From contig CAIJKT010001040.1 of assembly GCA_903821255.1 (NCBI GenBank), positions 1 through 15,053 on the forward strand: a DNA stretch of 15,053 nucleotides. Direction: 5' to 3'. The position numbers were made by a program, and so were the translations under genes. The stretch's first letter is position 1; each line of letters opens with the position of its first letter. Below, one piece after another: positions 6,974 to 15,052 of the stretch. Source of the DNA: an uncultured Lentisphaeria bacterium (GTDB taxonomy: Bacteria > Verrucomicrobiota > Lentisphaeria > Victivallales > Victivallaceae). The notes below the pieces were generated by a model that was given only the letters and a program-made list of their open reading frames with translations, did no database searches and was not told the DNA's origin.

Positions 6974-9133
6974 ATGAAAGTAAGAATATTCAGTTTAAGA
7001 TTTAAGATTCTGGCCGCGCTGTCGCTGCTGGCCGGGGTTACTTTCTTTCTGGTTTCCCATTTGACTATCGAGCACATGAAACAACTGGGTAAATACTCCG
7101 TTGACGCCTGTTCATCGCTGGGTAAGAGCGTGGTTCTCGACAGTAAAAACGCGCTGATTGACCAGTCTCGGGAAGAATTGCAATCGCTGGTGTTGTCACA
7201 GGCGCAGCTTATTGACTATCAATTGAAACGGGTAGCGGGCGAGATGAATCTGGTGGCCAACTTGTGTTCGCGTTATCTGGAATCGCCACAGGAAAAACAG
7301 AACGACTTGACTATATATTTTTCAAAAGACAAGCCGGGAAATCCGAATGATTATGCCAGTTATTATTTATCCGCCGGAGTTAATCAGGAGTCGGTACTGG
7401 AAGAGTTGCAATGTCTTGGACGATTGCAGCCGATATTAAAATTCGTCAACTCCAACAATCCCGGCAGCCATATTATCTACATAGGAACGCCGAGCGGAAT
7501 ATTTGTTTCATCTCCCTGGACACAGCAGCCGTCCGGTTATGACCCGCGGCTGCGCATCTGGTATCAGGGCGCAGCAAAAAGCCGCGAGTCGGTTTGGGTC
7601 GGGCCATATATTTCAAGCACAGAAAACAAGCTGGTCCTTACCTGCGCCAAAGCAGCCAGAGACAAAGACGGCAGAGTTATTGCCGTCTGTGCCATTGACG
7701 TCGAAGTCAGGTCCATACTTAAAAATCTGATAAGCACTCAACTGGAACCGCAGGGCAAGGTTTTTCTTCTGGATAGCGAAGGCAATGTGCTTGTCCGCAG
7801 GGAACTCAGCGAAACCGGCTATTCCTGGGAGAATGAATATAAAAAAGAAAATCTGTTAAAATCGCCAGATCCGGGTATCAGCGAAGTGGCGCGTAAAATG
7901 ACAGATGGAAAACGCGGCTGTGATGATCTGGCAATTCCCGGAGAGCCGGTGCATTTCGTGGCGTACTATCCGATAATGACAACCGGATGGAGCATCGGCA
8001 TCGCCATTCCCAAAAAAGTGATTATTGCCGCAGCTTTAAACACGGAAAAAATAATTCATCAAGATACACTTAAACACAGTTCCTTTATCAACAATCATAT
8101 TGAAAACAGCAGAATCGTTTACATTTCTCTGGGCTTTATTGTTCTGCTGCTGATTCTTGGCGCCGGAGCATATTTGTCCGCAAAAATAACCGCGCCGATT
8201 CTTTTTCTGAAGAAACAGGCGGAAGAGATTGGCCGCGGCAATCTTGACTTGAAAATCGAGCTGAAGACAGGAGATGAACTGGAACATCTGGCTGATACTT
8301 TCAACCAGATGACTGGTGATCTGAAAAAATACATCGCCAGTCTGGAGGAAACCATTCACTCCCGTGAAAAAATTGAGCGTGAACTGGCGGTGTCACGGGA
8401 AATCCAGGCTTCGCTGCTGCCGCCTTCATGGCAGGAGCAATCCAACGCATCTCCATTCATTGACGTACAGGCGATGATGGAACCGGCCAAAGAAATCGGC
8501 GGTGATTTTTATGATTATTTCATGGTTAATGAAACTGTAATGTTTTTTTGTATTGGCGATGTTTCAAGTAAAGGTATTCCCGCGGCATTGTTTATGGCAA
8601 TGACCAAAACCCTGCTGGCCCATGAAGCGGAATGCAGCCTTTCGCCGACCAAGGTACTGTTTAACGTCAATAATGTGCTGGAAAAAGACAATGATGCCAG
8701 TATGTTCGCTACTGTTTTTTGCGGTTTTCTGGATACCGCAACCGGTGTTGTCAATTTCAGTAACGGCGGACATAATCATCCGCTGATCTGCCGGAATGGC
8801 AGAAATTTCGAATTTATCCATACCGCTAACGGCATTGCTATCGGTCCGTCCGAGATGAAAGAGAATGTCTGGCAGATGGAAACCCTGCAACTGAACACGG
8901 GAGACCGGATATTCCTTTATTCAGACGGAGTATCAGAAGCCTTAAATGAATCAAGACTGGCTTTCGGAAAAGAGAAACTGCTGGAGGCTCTTAATTCCCA
9001 TAAAGAAGCTTCAAGCAATAAATTTATATCATGCATCCGGGAGGATATCCGTCGCTATGCCGGACAGGAGCCGCAGTCCGATGATATCGCCATGTTATAT
9101 TTAAATTGTTACGGAACAAAGACCAATGAGTAA
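6974..9133 (+). CDS. membrane Cache-HAMP-PP2C serine/threonine phosphatase (RsbU/SpoIIE type), first of a tandem pair
   Basis: A transmembrane sensor phosphatase, expected to dephosphorylate a STAS-type anti-sigma antagonist or similar partner when a ligand binds outside. Domain order over 719 residues: membrane helix 11-29, extracytoplasmic double-Cache region about 35-375, membrane helix 380-402, HAMP about 403-455, a linker with the RsbU-like LAVSREIQASLLPP (471-484), and PP2C about 500-712. Candidate metal ligands are present: GGDFYDY (509-515), GDVSSKG (528-534), SDGVSEA (650-656) and QSDDIAM (701-707). In the sensor, Y189-x4-R194-x-W196-Y197 plus Asp242 fits the dCache amino-acid-binding motif. 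The ribosome-binding site AGGAAGA (6963-6969) supports the ATG at 6974. The stop lies inside the next gene (8-base overlap). No STAS, anti-sigma or sigma gene is in the window, so the partner is unknown. Confidence 0.92.
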   Translation: MKVRIFSLRFKILAALSLLAGVTFFLVSHLTIEHMKQLGKYSVDACSSLGKSVVLDSKNALIDQSREELQSLVLSQAQLIDYQLKRVAGEMNLVANLCSRYLESPQEKQNDLTIYFSKDKPGNPNDYASYYLSAGVNQESVLEELQCLGRLQPILKFVNSNNPGSHIIYIGTPSGIFVSSPWTQQPSGYDPRLRIWYQGAAKSRESVWVGPYISSTENKLVLTCAKAARDKDGRVIAVCAIDVEVRSILKNLISTQLEPQGKVFLLDSEGNVLVRRELSETGYSWENEYKKENLLKSPDPGISEVARKMTDGKRGCDDLAIPGEPVHFVAYYPIMTTGWSIGIAIPKKVIIAAALNTEKIIHQDTLKHSSFINNHIENSRIVYISLGFIVLLLILGAGAYLSAKITAPILFLKKQAEEIGRGNLDLKIELKTGDELEHLADTFNQMTGDLKKYIASLEETIHSREKIERELAVSREIQASLLPPSWQEQSNASPFIDVQAMMEPAKEIGGDFYDYFMVNETVMFFCIGDVSSKGIPAALFMAMTKTLLAHEAECSLSPTKVLFNVNNVLEKDNDASMFATVFCGFLDTATGVVNFSNGGHNHPLICRNGRNFEFIHTANGIAIGPSEMKENVWQMETLQLNTGDRIFLYSDGVSEALNESRLAFGKEKLLEALNSHKEASSNKFISCIREDIRRYAGQEPQSDDIAMLYLNCYGTKTNE

Positions 9134-11234
9134 TTCAAAAATAAAATTGAAAACAAGATTACATCTGGTATTCATCCTAATCCCGGTATGTGCTTTTCTG
9201 ATTATCAGCCTGCTTGGATTGATAAATCTGAAAAGTATTGCCGATTTTGCAATCTTCTCCGGCGATACGCTCGAAAAAAACGCGGTCAAAGACAGCAAAC
9301 GCGCAATGTATAAAGAATCAAAAGATGAACTGGAGATATTGGCGGCAGAACAGGCTCTGATAACTGATATGCATCTTAAAAGAATTGCGGTGGAGACCCG
9401 GAATATCGCCAGTTTATATTACGACTTGCTGGCTAAACCGGAAATGAGCCAGAACCCGCTGATGAGAAAAATTAAAATTGCCGCAGCTTCTGATGAATTT
9501 TCGCCATTCAGTATCGCTCCTGAAGCAAATAAGGCGCAAGTAAGCAAGGATATAGAATTGCTGTCGATGATGTATAATTCCATGAAATTTATTTATGTCT
9601 GCAATTACAGCGCGGAAGCTATCGGAATAGCTACTGAAGCCGGAGTCTATCTGGAGTACGCATGGTATCCGATGCCGCGCGATTTTGATCCGCGTAAAAG
9701 GGAATGGTATAAAAAGGCGGTAAATAATCCCGGCCAGAATGTCTGGTGCGGCCCGTACAAATTAGCATCCACGCAGGAGGATGTAATCACCTGTTCAAGA
9801 GCCGTGATAAAGGACGGGGTGACGGTTGCGGTTGTCATGTCGGACATTTCTCCTAAAACGATATCCGAGGACCTGATTGTCGGTTCAGAGAATGCAGGGG
9901 ATGCGTTTATCGTAGATCATAATGGCTGCATTATTGCCAGAAATGGCGTGTCTGATAAAAAATCACTTTGGAATTCAGGCGACAAGGCGGAAGGGCGCTA
10001 CGGGGAAGATTTGATTGATGCCATGATCGCCCGGCAAAAGGGAGTTAAACGCTATATTCGTGACGGCAAAGTATACTATATCGGTTTTGCTCCGGTACCG
10101 TCCATTGACTGGAGCGTCGGAGTAATAATGCCGGAAGCCGCAGTTCTTGCTTCAACATTTGCGACTCAAAGAAGCATTGAGACCGAGACTAAAAACTATA
10201 ATTATTATATCAACAGTTATATCGTTGGAAAACGACTGACTGATTCTGGAATCGGTCTGGCAATTTTTATTGTCATTACCGCTGTATCAGCATATATTTC
10301 AAGACGATTACGCAACTCTATTAAAGCGTTGGAAAAGGGGGCGGAGGCAATTGGCGGCGGCCAACTTGACGTTAAAATCGAACTTAAAACCGGAGATGAA
10401 CTTCAGGAACTGGCTGAAACATTCAATATCATGGCCGGTAATTTAAAACAACATATCAATAATATTGAGGCAAATCTTTCGGAACAACAGCAGATCGAAA
10501 GAGAATTAGCGGTAGCCGCGCAAATACAGCAATCAATGCTGCCTCGGAAATTTCCGGCATTTCCATATAGAAACGAATTTGATATTTACGCATCCACCGT
10601 TTCAGCTCGGGATGTTGGCGGAGATTTCTATGATTACTTCTTTATTGACTCTAACCGGCTCTATTTCTGTATTGGTGATGTTTCAGGGAAAGGAATTCCC
10701 GCCGCGATGTTTATGGCAAAAGCCAGGGCTCTGTTCCGTTACGAAGCTCTTTCCGGCATATCTCCGGATCAGATACTTGCCAATGCAGGCAATGCGCTGG
10801 AGAAAAATAATCTCTCCTGCATGTTCGCTTCTGTAATCTGTGCAATTCTTGATGTTAAAACCGGGGAAATTATCTTTGCCAATGCCGGACATAATCCGCC
10901 GCTGCTTTATGACGGTAAAACATTTGAATACATCATCCTCGAGAGTGCGTTGGTCATCGGCGGCATGAGACAGGAAAAGACAGCATTTAAACTTCAGTAT
11001 CTCAACCTTAAAAAAGGTGATATTCTTTTCATGTATACCGACGGCGTAAACGAAGCAATGGATTGTTCTAATCAGGAATATGGCACCGAACGGCTCCAGG
11101 CTGATCTGAATACTATGGCCGGAGCAAATCCCAAGGAGATTGTCGACTATATCAGCAGTAAAGTAACCTCCCATGCCGACGGCGCAGTGCAATCTGACGA
11201 TATCACCATGCTCTCTTTGAAATTCCAGGGTTGA
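9126..11234 (+). CDS. membrane Cache-HAMP-PP2C serine/threonine phosphatase, second of a tandem pair
   Basis: A paralogue of the preceding gene with the same architecture over 702 residues: membrane helix about 12-34, double-Cache sensor about 38-370, membrane helix about 374-393, HAMP about 394-445, linker LAVAAQIQQSMLPRKFP (461-477), and PP2C about 485-700. Candidate catalytic metal ligands are intact in GGDFYDY (498-504), GDVSGKG (517-523), YTDGVNEA (637-644) and QSDDITM (689-695). By eye the HAMP and PP2C parts are about half to two-thirds identical to the first copy, while the sensor is much less alike. The sensor has R192-x-W194-Y195 and Asp240, but Phe187 where the first copy has Tyr. 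The ATG lies within the end of the upstream gene and has no clear ribosome-binding site, suggesting translational coupling. The radical SAM gene starts three bases after its stop. Confidence 0.92.
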   Translation: MSNSKIKLKTRLHLVFILIPVCAFLIISLLGLINLKSIADFAIFSGDTLEKNAVKDSKRAMYKESKDELEILAAEQALITDMHLKRIAVETRNIASLYYDLLAKPEMSQNPLMRKIKIAAASDEFSPFSIAPEANKAQVSKDIELLSMMYNSMKFIYVCNYSAEAIGIATEAGVYLEYAWYPMPRDFDPRKREWYKKAVNNPGQNVWCGPYKLASTQEDVITCSRAVIKDGVTVAVVMSDISPKTISEDLIVGSENAGDAFIVDHNGCIIARNGVSDKKSLWNSGDKAEGRYGEDLIDAMIARQKGVKRYIRDGKVYYIGFAPVPSIDWSVGVIMPEAAVLASTFATQRSIETETKNYNYYINSYIVGKRLTDSGIGLAIFIVITAVSAYISRRLRNSIKALEKGAEAIGGGQLDVKIELKTGDELQELAETFNIMAGNLKQHINNIEANLSEQQQIERELAVAAQIQQSMLPRKFPAFPYRNEFDIYASTVSARDVGGDFYDYFFIDSNRLYFCIGDVSGKGIPAAMFMAKARALFRYEALSGISPDQILANAGNALEKNNLSCMFASVICAILDVKTGEIIFANAGHNPPLLYDGKTFEYIILESALVIGGMRQEKTAFKLQYLNLKKGDILFMYTDGVNEAMDCSNQEYGTERLQADLNTMAGANPKEIVDYISSKVTSHADGAVQSDDITMLSLKFQG

Positions 11235-11237
11235 AGT

Positions 11238-12929
11238 ATGAAGAATGAAGTTCTTTTTCTGGAAATCAACTCATCCTACTCGCACTCAATGCTTTCCTAC
11301 GGTTTGCTGCGGTCATTTACCAGCCGCATGTTACCGGAGTGGCATTGGCGACACTTGGACGCCACACTGAAATCTGATGAGGATAAGCTGCTGAAACAGA
11401 TTATTGAACACGCACCGGAAGTAATCGCCGCAACCGGCTATCTCTTTAATATTGAATATCTCTGCAGAATTCTGGAAAGATGTGCCAAAGAGATTCCGGA
11501 CACTATGATCTTTCTTGGAGGTCCGGAATTCCTTGGCTGCAATATGAATTTTCTGACGGATCACCAATTTATAAACGGAGTTATCCGCGGTGATGAGAGT
11601 TCTTTTTATCTGCTGCTCGGGAATCTGCACCGGCGTGAAAACTGGAGCGATATTCCGGGACTGTGTTATATGCAGGACGGAATCTGTTCCGATAACGGCA
11701 TTGCGCTTTATCCGGGCAGTCTTGACGAACTGCCGTCACCATATGCAGCGGGTTACATTCACAGCGGCAAACCATTCTACCAGATTGAAACTTCGCGCGG
11801 CTGCATCGGCAAATGTACTTTCTGCACCAGTGCAAATTCGAAAGGGGTGGTCTATTATTCCCCGGAGCGGATAAAGTCTGATCTGGAATGTATCCGGCAG
11901 TCCGGCATCCGTGAAATGCGGCTGATTGACCGCACATTCAATGACGATTCAAAACGTGCAATTGGATTGCTTAAAATGTTTTATACTGATTTTGATGACT
12001 TTAAATTTCATCTGGAACTTAATCCGGCAATGCTGACGGAACCGCTGCTGGCATGTTTGAAACAAGCGCCGCAAGGCATGCTGCATATAGAAACAGGGAT
12101 ACAAACGCTTAATGCAGCTTCGCTCAAAGCGATAAGACGGCCGGCTTCACGTTCAAAATCACTGACCGGCTTGAAACAGCTAGTCAATTGCAGGAATTTT
12201 GCAATACATGCGGATCTGATTGCCGGACTTCCCGGCCAGTCTTTTGACGATGTTCTTTCTGATATTGAAGAGCTGATTAATATTGGACCGGAGGAAATAC
12301 AGCTTGAGAAACTCAAATTTCTTCCTGGAACGGTTATGCGGGAAACGCCGCCGCCGGGAACTGTTTTTAATACAGAGCCGCCTTATGCAGTAATTTCCAC
12401 TTATGAAATAAGCAAATCTCAATTTCTTACCATTAACCGGCTTTCCATTTTACTGGATGCCTGGTATAATTCCAGTCCGCTGAACAGCCCATTCGTGCTT
12501 GCCTGTCGCAGAATCGACGGTTTTATCCGGAAGTTTATCACTTTTCTGGAAAATGAAAAATATTTTTCAGGGCAGGGGCGGGAGGCGCTGGAAAGACGTT
12601 TTGAACTGCTGGAGAACTTTATAGAAAATGACGCTCTGCTGTCACAGCATCTGCGATTCTGCCGTTTAGCTATAGGGTTGCCGGTCCCGCCAGAGCATCT
12701 GTTGACAATAAAAAGCGAAACTTTCAGGCGGCAGGAGAATACTTTAAGCATGATTTGGCGCAAAGACTCTGAATACCGGATTGGCAAGTATTTCCAGGTT
12801 AATTTTGACTATAATATCAGTGATTTGTGGCTGAATCCGGGAGCTGATATCATATCGGGCAAGAAAACGTATCTCTTCGGCTTGTACTATGGCAGAAAGC
12901 CGGCAGAAATTTCAGAAATTATTTACTGA
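11238..12929 (+). CDS. B12-binding-domain radical SAM protein, DUF4080 type
   Basis: A radical S-adenosylmethionine enzyme with an N-terminal Rossmann-like cobalamin-binding-type domain (about 1-135). The 4Fe-4S/SAM site is C189-x3-C193-x2-C196 in TSRGCIGKCTFC. Further barrel features are HIETGIQTLN (283-292) and HADLIAGLPGQSFDD (324-338), typical of the Elp3/MiaB-like radical SAM fold. The N-terminal pattern (NSSYSHSMLSYGLLR, then ATGYLFNIE and FLGGPE) and the C-terminal extension after about 390 fit the DUF4080 group, which I recognise by pattern only. The cobalamin DxHxxG motif is absent. Substrate and reaction are unknown; methylation or another radical modification is possible. The ATG lies three bases after the phosphatase stop with only a weak upstream site. 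The 3' end overlaps the convergent AraC gene by 11 bases. Confidence 0.88.
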   Translation: MKNEVLFLEINSSYSHSMLSYGLLRSFTSRMLPEWHWRHLDATLKSDEDKLLKQIIEHAPEVIAATGYLFNIEYLCRILERCAKEIPDTMIFLGGPEFLGCNMNFLTDHQFINGVIRGDESSFYLLLGNLHRRENWSDIPGLCYMQDGICSDNGIALYPGSLDELPSPYAAGYIHSGKPFYQIETSRGCIGKCTFCTSANSKGVVYYSPERIKSDLECIRQSGIREMRLIDRTFNDDSKRAIGLLKMFYTDFDDFKFHLELNPAMLTEPLLACLKQAPQGMLHIETGIQTLNAASLKAIRRPASRSKSLTGLKQLVNCRNFAIHADLIAGLPGQSFDDVLSDIEELINIGPEEIQLEKLKFLPGTVMRETPPPGTVFNTEPPYAVISTYEISKSQFLTINRLSILLDAWYNSSPLNSPFVLACRRIDGFIRKFITFLENEKYFSGQGREALERRFELLENFIENDALLSQHLRFCRLAIGLPVPPEHLLTIKSETFRRQENTLSMIWRKDSEYRIGKYFQVNFDYNISDLWLNPGADIISGKKTYLFGLYYGRKPAEISEIIY

Positions 12930-13728
12930 TGCTTCTTTTGAATTCCGATGGTGAGGTTCCGGTTACTTTTTTGAAATAATTGGAAAAGTAATACTGATCT
13001 GAAAATTGCAGTTTACCGGCTATTTCCTTGATTGGCATTGTGGAGTGGATAAGCATGAGTTTGGCATATTCAATTCTCTTTTTCATCAGATAGTCATAGG
13101 GAGTGCTGCCGGTGAATTTCTTGAACAGCCTGATCAAATGAGGCTTTGAACGGTTTGCCTGATGACATATTTCATCCAGGTTAACCTTGCGTTCAGTATT
13201 TTCGTCAAGATACTTTTTCAATATATTGATTTCTTCCGGCATCTGCCAGTGTTCAGCATAAATTATTTCGTATAAATCCATTATAAACTGGTGAAACAGA
13301 ACAGAGCCCCGCAAATCTTTGTCAGCAGCCGATGATGAACAAAGCGCCATAACCTCATTAAAGTAGTGAAAGACTGAACTGCAATTTTCCACAAAATAGA
13401 TTTGATCCATCCCGTATATTCTCAGCAGTTGTTCCATAAATGAGCCGTCAATGATGAAAAATATCTTCTGCCATGGCAATGCCGGTTCCGGCCAGTAACA
13501 ATGATTTTGATGCTTATGCAGAAAATAGAGGCTGTCTTTCTTTAGATGTGATACTTTTCCTGAGCATTCCAAATAACCTTCGCCCTCAATAATATACTCA
13601 ATCGTACAGTATTCGTAATTGTTGCGTTCAATGACTGGAGTGCGTGTATCGGCATTGCCGTAATCAGCAAATAGCAATTGAAATGGAAATTTTTCAGTCA
13701 GTTCTTTTATCGTCTGCTTATTGTCCAT
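12919..13728 (-). CDS. AraC-family transcriptional regulator
   Basis: A DNA-binding regulator of 269 residues. The N-terminal half (about 15-95) has the look of an AraC-type cupin ligand-binding domain (IEYIIEGEGYLECSGK at 43-58, HKHQNHCYWP at 71-80). The C-terminal AraC/XylS domain holds two helix-turn-helix units: VNLDEICHQANRSKPHLIRL at about 182-201, and IKEIAGKLQFSDQYYFSNYF at about 233-252, followed by KKVTGTSPSEFKR. The ATG at 13728 is preferred over a TTG at 13737, which would add three residues; neither has a ribosome-binding site. The gene is divergent from the oxidoreductase, the usual layout for a regulator and its target. It looks AT-richer than mnmG. The ligand is unknown; a sugar is plausible from the neighbour. 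Confidence 0.93.
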   Translation of the reverse strand: MDNKQTIKELTEKFPFQLLFADYGNADTRTPVIERNNYEYCTIEYIIEGEGYLECSGKVSHLKKDSLYFLHKHQNHCYWPEPALPWQKIFFIIDGSFMEQLLRIYGMDQIYFVENCSSVFHYFNEVMALCSSSAADKDLRGSVLFHQFIMDLYEIIYAEHWQMPEEINILKKYLDENTERKVNLDEICHQANRSKPHLIRLFKKFTGSTPYDYLMKKRIEYAKLMLIHSTMPIKEIAGKLQFSDQYYFSNYFKKVTGTSPSEFKRSISK

Positions 13729-13741
13729 ATATATCAATATG

Positions 13742-13823
13742 TTACATTATTTTGATAATTTAATATATTTATTTATGTAATTATACTATTTACATTCACG
13801 GTACAAACTGTAAATTTATTACA
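13742..13823. promoter_or_regulatory. cluster of five TTACA/TGTAA half-sites, candidate operator between the AraC and oxidoreductase genes
   Basis: TTACA occurs at 13742-13746, 13790-13794 and 13819-13823. Its complement TGTAA occurs at 13776-13780 and 13809-13813. Two perfect inverted repeats result: ATGTAA-N9-TTACAT (13775-13795) and TGTAA-N5-TTACA (13809-13823). The first and last copies extend to a direct repeat, TTACATTAT (13742-13750 and 13819-13827). Fewer than one copy would be expected by chance in such AT-rich DNA over both strands. AraC-family regulators bind paired half-sites, so this is a reasonable operator, by inference. Confidence 0.45.
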
Positions 13824-13832
13824 TTATATAGC

Positions 13833-13864
13833 TTAACAGCATATTTTAGTTTATCAAATATAAT
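13833..13864 (+). promoter_or_regulatory. weak candidate promoter for the Gfo/Idh/MocA gene
   Basis: TTAACA (13833-13838) and a consensus TATAAT (13859-13864) are 20 bases apart, longer than the usual 17. That would fit an activator-dependent promoter. The TATAAT ends about 21 bases before the ATG, giving a short leader. The half-site cluster lies just upstream. AT-richness lowers confidence. Confidence 0.3.
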
Positions 13865-13885
13865 TATAGAGAAGGTATTGACAAA

Positions 13886-15052
13886 ATGGATGATCTCAGA
13901 ATTGGAGTGATCGGGGCAGGGGGACGCGGACAATTAGCTAATAACGCACATAATCCAGGGAAGGGCTCCAGGCTTGTTGCCGGGGCTGATGTCAATCCCA
14001 AAGCGCTCATAAAATTTAAAGAAACTTATGGCGAAGAAATTTTTGTTACAGACGACTACAGAAAGCTGCTTGAGCGCAAAGACATTGACGCCGTGTTTGT
14101 GACCTCTCCGGACTTTCTGCATGAAGAGCAGGCGCTGGCCGCGCTTGAAGCAGGCAAGGCGGTTTATCTGGAGAAACCGATGGCTATTACCATTGAAGGG
14201 TGCGACAAGCTGCTCAATACAGCGATGCGCACCGGGTCGAAACTCTATCTCGGACACAATATGCGCCATTTTCCGGCAATACTGAAAATGAAAGAAGTAA
14301 TTGATTCCGGAATTATCGGCAAAGTGCAGAACGCATGGTGTCGTCACTTTATTTCCTACGGCGGCGACGCTTATTTCAAAGACTGGCATTCCGAACAGCG
14401 CTTCAGCACCGGTCTGCTGCTCCAGAAGGGTGCTCATGATATTGACGTAATCCACTGGCTTGCCGGCGGATATACCAAATCAGTCGTCGGCATGGGCATG
14501 TTATCTGTTTATGACAAATGTGAGCGCCGTGATCCGTCTACTCCGGGTATTGCCTCATGGAGTAATGGTCATTGGCCGCCGCTTGCGCAGCAGGGCATGT
14601 CACCGGTAATTGATGTGGAAGACAGCAATATGATTATGATGCAACTGGACAACGGGGTGCAGGCGTCTTATCTCCAATGCCATTTTGCTCCTGACGCTGA
14701 ACGCAATTATACGTTTATCGGCACCCGGGGCCGCGTTGAAAATATCGGCGATTACGGCAAGTGCGAAATACATGTCTGGACGACCCGCGGCAGCCGCGCC
14801 GAACCGGATATCATCCATTACTTGAAACCGCTCGAAGGTTCACATGGCGGTTCCGATCCGGCGATTGTCCAGACCTTTGTTGATTTTGTGCGATTTGGCG
14901 TTAAAACCAATACCTCCCCGATTGCGGCCAGAAACTCCGTTGCTACCGGCGTCCTGGGGCATGACTCAATGCGCGGCGACGGGGGCAGACGCGATATTCC
15001 TCAGCTTCCGCAAAATATAATCGAATACTTCGAAAACGGACAGAAAAAGTAA
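13886..15052 (+). CDS. Gfo/Idh/MocA-family NAD(P)-dependent oxidoreductase
   Basis: A cytosolic dehydrogenase of the family that oxidises or reduces sugars, inositols and their derivatives. The 388 residues are complete, ending in TAA one base before the window edge. The N-terminal Rossmann fold carries GAGGRG (10-15) with the acidic Asp36 of GADVNP after the second strand. SPDFLHEEQALAALEAGK (74-91) leads to the family hallmark EKP (96-98). The C-terminal domain has KGAHDIDVIHWLAGG (181-195), providing the usual His184 and Asp187 near the substrate. The ATG at 13886 has GAAGG (13871-13875) upstream, with somewhat long spacing. The divergent AraC gene and the half-site cluster between them suggest induction by a carbohydrate. 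No transporter or kinase is visible on this side. The substrate cannot be decided. There is no Tat-type signal, unlike many PVC-group relatives. Confidence 0.95.
   Translation: MDDLRIGVIGAGGRGQLANNAHNPGKGSRLVAGADVNPKALIKFKETYGEEIFVTDDYRKLLERKDIDAVFVTSPDFLHEEQALAALEAGKAVYLEKPMAITIEGCDKLLNTAMRTGSKLYLGHNMRHFPAILKMKEVIDSGIIGKVQNAWCRHFISYGGDAYFKDWHSEQRFSTGLLLQKGAHDIDVIHWLAGGYTKSVVGMGMLSVYDKCERRDPSTPGIASWSNGHWPPLAQQGMSPVIDVEDSNMIMMQLDNGVQASYLQCHFAPDAERNYTFIGTRGRVENIGDYGKCEIHVWTTRGSRAEPDIIHYLKPLEGSHGGSDPAIVQTFVDFVRFGVKTNTSPIAARNSVATGVLGHDSMRGDGGRRDIPQLPQNIIEYFENGQKK

Noticed and set aside
10683..11192. 169-codon open frame on the minus strand
   Set aside because: It is antisense to the PP2C domain of the second phosphatase, with no motif of its own.
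13729..13737. TTG start extending the AraC gene by three residues
   Set aside because: ATG at 13728 gives a normal AraC N-terminus, and nothing supports the rarer start codon.
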